Below are positions 33,038 to 37,753 of a stretch of DNA of 41,294 bases, piece by piece. The translations under genes were made by a program, and so were the position numbers. Source of the DNA: a virus; IMG/VR virus record IMGVR_UViG_3300037119_002665, positions 1-41,294 of that record, one strand, 5' to 3'. Below the pieces are notes generated by a model. That model was given only the letters and a program-made list of their open reading frames with translations. It was not told the DNA's origin and did no database searches. Every line of letters starts with the position of its first letter. Position 1 is the first letter of the stretch.

Positions 33038-33066
33038 TTTACTTTGTGATTAACCTATGATAATAT
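33038..33066 (+). promoter_or_regulatory. Early promoter P3 (spacer-motif family)
   Basis: TTTACT (33038-33043), 17 bases, TAATAT (33061-33066). CTGGTTTACTTTG (33034-33046) is identical to P2, and TTAACCTATGATAATAT matches the P2 TATAACCTCTGATAATAT. The inverted arm of P2 is missing here. It drives a run of small zinc-ribbon genes. Confidence 0.7.
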
Positions 33067-33096
33067 GTGTATATCACCCAAACAGGGAGGTATATC

Positions 33097-33264
33097 ATAG
33101 GTACTCGCACAATCAAGACTAAGGTGAAGTGCCAAGGGTGTATGAGATGGAGATTCTGGACTTCTTATAATGAGAAGGCGAATCTCATGCTCTGCAAAAG
33201 GTGTCATGCAATCGTGAAATATGAGCCTACGTTCTTCAAACGAAAGAAAGAAGAGCGATCGTGA
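33097..33264 (+). CDS. Small zinc-ribbon protein, 55 aa, start uncertain (ATA)
   Basis: The frame holds CQGC and CKRCH, a two-knuckle zinc ribbon, with a basic C-terminus. GGGAGG (33085-33090) is followed at 6 bases by ATA (33097), the only well-spaced in-frame codon. The GTG at 33067 lies within or beside the -10 of P3 and cannot be used by a transcript starting near 33073. A rare ATA start is therefore possible. The stop overlaps the next GTG. Confidence 0.6.
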   Translation: MGTRTIKTKVKCQGCMRWRFWTSYNEKANLMLCKRCHAIVKYEPTFFKRKKEERS

Positions 33265-33431
33265 AGAAACACCTGCTTACTGTAGGGACACATGATTTCA
33301 CAAGCAGAGATACCTGTGTCAAGTTTGCTAGAGCCGTCATGTGGGCAGTTGGAGGAAATAAACTGGGGATTACAAAGACTAAGAAAGGGTGGAGGTTCAA
33401 AGTGTATTATGTCGATAAAGCTCGAGAGTAA
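33261..33431 (+). CDS. Hypothetical protein, 56 aa
   Basis: GTG at 33261 overlaps the previous stop (GTGA). The basic product reads VKFARAVMWAVGGNKLGITK in the middle and ends KVYYVDKARE, a compact alpha/beta fold with no cysteine cluster. It is too short for a typical threshold. No family recognised. Overlaps the next gene by 23 bases. Confidence 0.6.
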   Translation: MKKHLLTVGTHDFTSRDTCVKFARAVMWAVGGNKLGITKTKKGWRFKVYYVDKARE

Positions 33432-33582
33432 AGAGTGTAAGAACTGTAAAGCATTAACAAATGAGATCCTCCACAAGGTAGTTGTAGGTGATTCCTGGAT
33501 GACTCACATGGATGTACCCTTCTGTACGTCTTGTAAGAAAGCATATGACGAAGGCTATAAAGATGGACTGGATGATAGCTAA
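33409..33582 (+). CDS. Small zinc-ribbon protein, 57 aa
   Basis: The start is ATG at 33409 after GGAGG; an upstream ATG at 33292 would overlap the preceding gene by 140 bases and add a non-coding-looking tail. The protein has CKNC and CTSC pairs, giving one zinc ribbon, and an acidic C-terminus. Part of a cluster of five small zinc proteins from 31548 to 33582. Confidence 0.6.
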   Translation: MSIKLESKECKNCKALTNEILHKVVVGDSWMTHMDVPFCTSCKKAYDEGYKDGLDDS

Positions 33583-33617
33583 CGTGGTAAAAGATTTACC
33601 ATCCGGTAAAAAAAGAT

Positions 33618-33647
33618 TTGACGTAGTTATGGGTGATATCCTATATT
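33618..33647 (+). promoter_or_regulatory. Candidate promoter P4
   Basis: TTGACG (33618-33623), 18 bases, TATATT (33642-33647). The RNA would start near 33654. The -35 is nearly perfect. A hairpin-rich leader follows, ending before the acidic protein gene at 33926. This promoter lacks the TATAACC spacer motif of P1-P3. Confidence 0.6.
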
Positions 33648-33654
33648 GAATCTC

Positions 33655-33925
33655 CCTCACCACATGACCCTATACCACCTAGATTTGAGCCCTGGTAATC
33701 GGCCCTGGTTCTTGGTGCGTCCTGCAGACCCATCAAGCCTTTGTCGACACGCTGGGGCTCTCTATATGATGGTTGGTGAGATGGGCAGTACAGTTGTTCT
33801 CTTAAATCATAACTCTCTTGAGTTAGCCTAGGAGTTATGAGCCAACCTTTCTTTTCCGTAGGGTAATGACCCCTACCCGCTGCAGAGTCGGATACTCTGT
33901 GACCCCTCAGTAGGAGGCTACTAGA
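33655..33925 (+). ncRNA. Hairpin-rich leader or ncRNA before the acidic protein gene
   Basis: The 270-base stretch has no convincing gene on either strand. GAGCCC (33685-33690) and GGGCTC (33756-33761) can close a stem of about 75 nt. TCATAACTC/GAGTTATGA (33807-33815 with 33832-33840) is followed 7 bases later by TTTCTTTT, like a terminator. GTAGGG/CCCTAC (33858-33863, 33871-33876) and CAGAGT/ACTCTG (33883-33888, 33894-33899) follow. It may be a leader with an attenuator, or a separate small RNA ending near 33856. Confidence 0.55.
33807..33855 (+). terminator. Terminator-like hairpin in the leader
   Basis: A 9-bp stem (TCATAACTC/GAGTTATGA) with a 16-base loop is followed 7 bases later by TTTCTTTT at 33848-33855. 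As a factor-independent terminator it would end a short RNA from P4 or attenuate the downstream gene. The gap before the U tract weakens the call. Confidence 0.45.
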
Positions 33926-34312
33926 ATGCCGAAGAACAAGACTGAGCAGCCGAAGAACAAGAAGAAGCAGGATGAGGATGATGACGAGGACGAGGATGCT
34001 GACGAGGATGAGGATGAGGAGGAAGTTGAAGAGACGGAGGATGAGGAAGAGGTAGAGGAGGACGAGGATGAAGATGAGAAGCCTGCCAAGGCCAAGAAGG
34101 GTGGTAAGGGCGGTGGCAAGGGCTCTGGTCTCGTCCCCCGTGAGCCGGTGACTGTGCCGAAGGATGTGCTCAAGGCTCAGCCGAAGGAGATCCAGGCACT
34201 CCTCAAGCAGCGTGATGCTCTTCAGGCCGCTGGTGACAAGAAGGGTCTGCGGAAGATCCGTATGCAGCTTCGCTCCAAGGGATTCAAGCTGTCGGAGCTT
34301 GCCGGTAAGTAA
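33926..34312 (+). CDS. Highly acidic protein with basic tail, 128 aa, GYYIS-module family (copy 3)
   Basis: The middle (about residues 15-52) is almost only Asp and Glu in short repeats. A Lys/Gly-rich linker and a Pro-containing segment follow, then a C-terminal helix LQAAGDKKGLRKIRMQLRSK and GFKLSEL, clearly related to the basic tails of the genes at 29404 and 29780. TAGGAGG precedes the ATG. GC is about 57%. The combination of a polyanionic stretch with a basic module suggests a DNA mimic, chaperone-like or host-factor-binding role. Inference only. Confidence 0.8.
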   Translation: MPKNKTEQPKNKKKQDEDDDEDEDADEDEDEEEVEETEDEEEVEEDEDEDEKPAKAKKGGKGGGKGSGLVPREPVTVPKDVLKAQPKEIQALLKQRDALQAAGDKKGLRKIRMQLRSKGFKLSELAGK

Positions 34313-34373
34313 CAAGAAGCTACCTACCTCTGGTGAGTAACCAGTATAGGTGAGTACTTCCCAGCTGTACCCG

Positions 34374-34445
34374 GGGTAGGTTGGTACGGGGTTCTCAAGA
34401 GTGGTTTAGTCACTCTTACCCGGGCTAGCCTACCCTTTCTTTTTC
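34374..34445 (+). terminator. Long hairpin with U tract (terminator or attenuator)
   Basis: GGGTAGG (34374-34380) pairs with CCTACCC (34429-34435). Inside, AAGAGTG (34397-34403) pairs with CACTCTT (34411-34417), with GGGT/ACCC between. TTTCTTTTT follows directly (34436-34444). It separates the acidic gene from the PC4-like gene. Since no promoter fits between it and 34462, it may be a leaky terminator or attenuator. Confidence 0.65.
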
Positions 34446-34461
34446 CCTCGAGGAGCCTACA

Positions 34462-34818
34462 ATGTCCATGGATGAGAAGGATCAAGAACCAGCTGACTTG
34501 GAAAAGCAATTGGATAAAGAAGAAACCATTATTCAAAGTATCGAAAGAGGGCCCCAACAACGACAAGAAGGAAGAGTAGTCCGTCACCTCCCCGCTGTAC
34601 TCCATTCGTTTCCTACCCTCCGTCGAGGAAAGCAACAACTTCGTGTACGGATTGTGCAATATCCCCGATCCGAACCGCTCCTCGATATCCGTGAGTTTAT
34701 CACCGGCGAAACGTTCAATGGGTTCTCCAAGAAGGGGATCACAATCAACTTGGAGCAAGCTACTTCTCTGTTCGAGAATGTAGAGTTGATCATGAAAGCC
34801 CTTAGTGGTAATGATTAA
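34462..34818 (+). CDS. PC4/Sub1-like ssDNA-binding protein, 118 aa
   Basis: The C-terminal half (about residues 66-114) has the PC4/p15 pattern: LLDIREFITGETFNGFSKKG then ITINLEQATSLFENVELIM. In PC4 folds this is a beta-hairpin pair plus helix which binds single-stranded DNA, often as a dimer. The N-terminal half is charged and Gln/Arg-rich. GAGGAG precedes the ATG. It may coat ssDNA, or act as a transcription cofactor. Role in late transcription would be an attractive inference, since no phage RNA polymerase is seen. Confidence 0.65.
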   Translation: MSMDEKDQEPADLEKQLDKEETIIQSIERGPQQRQEGRVVRHLPAVLHSFPTLRRGKQQLRVRIVQYPRSEPLLDIREFITGETFNGFSKKGITINLEQATSLFENVELIMKALSGND

Positions 34819-34833
34819 ACTCTGCGATTATTC

Positions 34834-34992
34834 GGGAGTATAATACGGGAACGAATCCCATGTATGCGAGATATGGCTTCCCAAGTTAATTGAGGATACT
34901 CCCAAGTATATACTCCCTTGGCGAAGAGTACCTGATTAATTTGATCCATATCCCCAATCCCTAAATTAATCCTGAATCTCTACGGAGTAGAA
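34834..34992 (+). promoter_or_regulatory. Four-copy control element, copy D (upstream of primase)
   Basis: GGGAGTAT at 34834-34841 overlaps a TATAAT (34839-34844). ATACTCCC at 34896-34903 lies 97 bases before the primase ATG, and a second one is at 34910-34917. CTGATTAATT (34932-34941), CATATCC and TAAATTAAT (34962-34970) match copy C (CTGAAAATTTGATCAATATCC, TAAAATTAAAC) in order and spacing. ATTGAGGATA precedes the first ATACTCCC, as in the arms around copy C. Confidence 0.7.
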
Positions 34993-35964
34993 ATGAATAA
35001 CCTCTCTTGGCGAGATATAGCTGGATTCCCATATAAACTAACCAAGACAGAACATCGATTCAACTGTATCTTTTGTCCCGATCCGGACAATGGCTATCAC
35101 CTTTATGTGAACAGGTCTAAGAAGGTATACCATTGTTTCAGGTGTGGTGCAAAGGGAGTCTTGATAGATAAGACGGGATATGGATCACTCCTCTCGAAGT
35201 ATGCCACGGCCGTCAAGAGATATGGGAGTAAAGAGAAAGAGGAGAAAATTGTAAAAAGCTTACCTCTTACTGAAGGATTCTCCTCAGAAGGCAAGATACA
35301 TAGATCCCCAGAAGAGAGTGAAGCTTTAAAGTATCTATTAAGTAGAGGTATTAATCATAAGAAGATATATGAAAATGATATTAGATATAGTAAAGATAAG
35401 CATGGTATATATACTAAGACTATAGTATTTCCTGTAGGAGATATAGATAATCCTGATTATTTTGTATGTAGAAGATATGATGGTACAGAACCTAAGTATA
35501 TCAATGCTCCTTGGCCAAAGGGTGATATCTTATTCATGCCCTTCAAGGATGGTCCTATCTATTACTGGGTAGTATGTGAGGGAATCTTTGATGCAATGAA
35601 TTTAGCTTGTTGTCCTCACTCACAGCCAGTAGCTTTGTTAGGTAAAGAAGCAACAGATGAACAGATAGATAGGCTTTGTGATTCAATTTATCCTCTGTTA
35701 ATCTGCTTAGACCCTGATGCTGAGTCTTATGCAATGAAGCTAACTTTAGAACTGAAGAGTAGAGGAAAGAAAGCAATCATGGTCCAGTTAGAGGGTAAGG
35801 ATCCTGGTGATACTCCAAGAACTACTCTCAGGAGGATTATCTCTGATGCGTATCTTTCAGTCTGCCCGGGAAGCCGTGAAAGAAGTAGAAAGGGACATTT
35901 GGGAGATGGGTACAAGGGTAGTGACAAAAACATATCAAGACAAGGATATAACTGGAGACGTTGA
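34993..35964 (+). CDS. DNA primase (zinc ribbon plus TOPRIM)
   Basis: The 323-aa product starts with a zinc ribbon (CIFC near residues 26-29, CFRC near 49-52). A primase core follows with TOPRIM motifs: VCEGIFDAMN (Glu of motif I), and LICLDPDAES (DxD). It makes RNA primers for the DnaB-like helicase at 1717. The last 119 bases overlap the next gene in another frame, and the C-terminus there is Arg/Gly-rich and less constrained. It is expressed from control element copy D. Confidence 0.88.
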   Translation: MNNLSWRDIAGFPYKLTKTEHRFNCIFCPDPDNGYHLYVNRSKKVYHCFRCGAKGVLIDKTGYGSLLSKYATAVKRYGSKEKEEKIVKSLPLTEGFSSEGKIHRSPEESEALKYLLSRGINHKKIYENDIRYSKDKHGIYTKTIVFPVGDIDNPDYFVCRRYDGTEPKYINAPWPKGDILFMPFKDGPIYYWVVCEGIFDAMNLACCPHSQPVALLGKEATDEQIDRLCDSIYPLLICLDPDAESYAMKLTLELKSRGKKAIMVQLEGKDPGDTPRTTLRRIISDAYLSVCPGSRERSRKGHLGDGYKGSDKNISRQGYNWRR

Positions 35965-36577
35965 TTATGAGACAAAGGAGATCCTGGGCTACTCATTCAC
36001 ACTGACGAATGGTGATGATTGGACTCAGTCCTTTGGAGAATTGGGGATGCTTGATGGTGGAGATTGTGTGGATTATGTACGCACTGAAGCAACTGATAGA
36101 CTGTCTGTGCCTACAAACTATCCTCTTAATCCAGGAGTGTCTTGGATCCACCGAAGGGGAGTATGGGAGAAATTCTTGATTCCTGATAAGAATCAATTCC
36201 ATTACTCTTATCCAGAACGAATCCATGGTTCAAATCAGATGCATACTTTACGATACTTCCATGAGAAAGATCCCTCAAGTAGACAGTTGATAGTCCAAAT
36301 CTACAATCAGGATAAGGATTCAGGATTGAGAGTTGGAGGAGGTAGAGTGCCTTGTACTATGCACTATCAGTTCCTGCATAGGGGTGACCAATTCTATACT
36401 ATTGTTAACATGAGGAGCTGTGATCTTTATACTCACTTTGCTATTGATATGAGTATTGCCTGGCATATGGGTGCTATTCTCGCTGAGGAATGGGGAGCTA
36501 CATGCTCGAAGCTGATAATGCAGTTCGGGTCTCTACACGCTTTCGCCAAGGATTTGAAGCCAAGAGGGATCTTCTAG
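35846..36577 (+). CDS. Thymidylate-synthase superfamily; dCMP hydroxymethylase-like (protein 1)
   Basis: The start at 35846 follows AGGAGG by 10 bases and overlaps primase by 119 bases. The 243-aa protein shows ThyA landmarks: QDKDI, DPSSRQLIVQIYN, catalytic Cys170 in VPCTMHYQFL, Arg190-Ser191-Cys-Asp193, and Asp201. Spacing Cys-Arg 20 and Cys-Asp 31 equals E. coli ThyA Cys146, Arg166 and Asn177. Asp instead of Asn at that last site is the change known from T4 dCMP hydroxymethylase (Asp179) that favours cytosine. It probably makes hydroxymethyl-dCMP using methylene-THF. Confidence 0.8.
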   Translation: MRIFQSAREAVKEVERDIWEMGTRVVTKTYQDKDITGDVDYETKEILGYSFTLTNGDDWTQSFGELGMLDGGDCVDYVRTEATDRLSVPTNYPLNPGVSWIHRRGVWEKFLIPDKNQFHYSYPERIHGSNQMHTLRYFHEKDPSSRQLIVQIYNQDKDSGLRVGGGRVPCTMHYQFLHRGDQFYTIVNMRSCDLYTHFAIDMSIAWHMGAILAEEWGATCSKLIMQFGSLHAFAKDLKPRGIF

Positions 36578-37362
36578 TCTATGAGAGAGGCCGGGTCATT
36601 GAAGCCAAGAACTGTGCGGACGCTTGGAGGAATCTTAATTCGTTTATGTTTGACGCTCGTGCTCTTGAACATTATCGTCTGGGCAATCGTCACATGGTTC
36701 CACGAGTCACTCTGGAGATCGCTAGGTGGAAACGGTTAATCCCCTTAGAGACTTTCGGGTATAAACACTTCCGAATCAACCGACTAAAGAGGAACTACCT
36801 CAATGATGAATCGCTTGCTCGTTGTCGTGCATATATGGATAAAAGGAAATTGGATAGTCCTGCTACTCATGGGATTATCTTTGGCTCAGGTCGTAAAGCT
36901 ACCCCACCTTGTATGGTCGCCGGTACTTTTTATTACCGTCCTGGGTCTCTATTGGCAAACTTCACTCTACGCGCAAGTGAGACAACAAAGACTCTCGGTG
37001 CTGACTTTCACTTTCTGGACTATATCCTCGAATCTGCTGTCCCTCCTGGGATGCGTGAGTGTCTTGATTCTGTTGTGCTACACTTGGATATGGCTTATTG
37101 TCTGGCGCAATGGTTTCCTCTCTTAGATATGATTATGCCAGGTTATCCACTTAATCCATACGATCATAAGTTCCACAAGATGTGTATGGACTCCATCAGA
37201 AAGGCTCAGAACTATGACTACGAGTCGAAGTGGAAGCCGGAAAGGAGAATGCAAAAACGATACAAAGCTATGTTCAAAGAAGGAGGATATAGGACGAATA
37301 GCGAGGGAAGAATTATTCATGGACCTAGCTTTTTCCCTCTCAAAGCGAAGTACATGTCTTAG
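36502..37362 (+). CDS. Divergent thymidylate-synthase-like protein (protein 2)
   Basis: The start at 36502 follows GGGGAG and overlaps protein 1 by 76 bases. The 286-aa product keeps the TS core spacing: Cys137 in KATPPCMVAG, Arg157 20 residues later (NFTLRASETT), and Asp168 31 residues later (LGADFHFL). It lacks the usual paired-Arg segment before the Cys, so it is a distant member. It may be a second hydroxymethylase or a partner subunit of protein 1. Also Asp at the specificity position. Catalysis is not proven by sequence alone. Confidence 0.65.
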   Translation: MLEADNAVRVSTRFRQGFEAKRDLLVYERGRVIEAKNCADAWRNLNSFMFDARALEHYRLGNRHMVPRVTLEIARWKRLIPLETFGYKHFRINRLKRNYLNDESLARCRAYMDKRKLDSPATHGIIFGSGRKATPPCMVAGTFYYRPGSLLANFTLRASETTKTLGADFHFLDYILESAVPPGMRECLDSVVLHLDMAYCLAQWFPLLDMIMPGYPLNPYDHKFHKMCMDSIRKAQNYDYESKWKPERRMQKRYKAMFKEGGYRTNSEGRIIHGPSFFPLKAKYMS

Positions 37363-37753
37363 AGCCATGGTAGGAGCAGTCCTTACTAAGGGTAACAGAA
37401 TCATAGGGAGTGGATATAATGGGGCTCCAATGGGGGTTCGACACTGCACTGACGTCGGTAACTGTCTTACTTTTGGCGGTATTCGCTGTCGCCGTACTAT
37501 CCACGCTGAAGTTAATGCAATATTATCCGCTGGGGTCTCGGGTATCGGAATCGGTACAGGTGAAGTGGTTCTATACTGTACTCTTGTACCTTGTGCTGAA
37601 TGCCTTAAATTGTGTGTTGGGGCTAAGGTTGATAGAGTTGTTTACTTCTCTGATAGGGAAACTCCTGACACCTGGGAATTACTGAAAGATTATGGGGAGG
37701 TAATTAAGCTTGAAAGATTTAAGGTTAATGCTAGTAGGAGAATCTCCAAGTGA
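37319..37753 (+). CDS. dCMP deaminase
   Basis: The start is ATG at 37319, preceded by AGGGAAG; a longer frame from 37214 overlaps the previous gene and adds a non-homologous tail. The 144-aa product matches dCMP deaminases: MDLAFSLSKRSTCLRAMVG, SGYNGAPMGV, zinc ligands His62-Ala-Glu64 and Cys92, Cys95 (PCAEC). It converts dCMP to dUMP, which feeds thymidylate synthesis. It shares operon and overlaps with two TS-like genes and the polymerase. Confidence 0.9.
   Translation: MDLAFSLSKRSTCLRAMVGAVLTKGNRIIGSGYNGAPMGVRHCTDVGNCLTFGGIRCRRTIHAEVNAILSAGVSGIGIGTGEVVLYCTLVPCAECLKLCVGAKVDRVVYFSDRETPDTWELLKDYGEVIKLERFKVNASRRISK

Noticed and set aside
33685-33761. A third tRNA or tRNA-like element
   Set aside because: The GAGCCC/GGGCTC stem encloses about 75 nt, but no T arm or anticodon stem can be drawn.
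33641-34315. Leu-rich open frame of 224 aa on the minus strand
   Set aside because: It is the complement of the Asp/Glu-rich gene at 33926; Leu/Ile/Val-rich runs are the expected mirror of GAG/GAT repeats.
36156-36165. GGGAGTAT inside the thymidylate-synthase-like gene
   Set aside because: It has no inverted partner and no conserved boxes, and lies within coding sequence, so it is likely chance.
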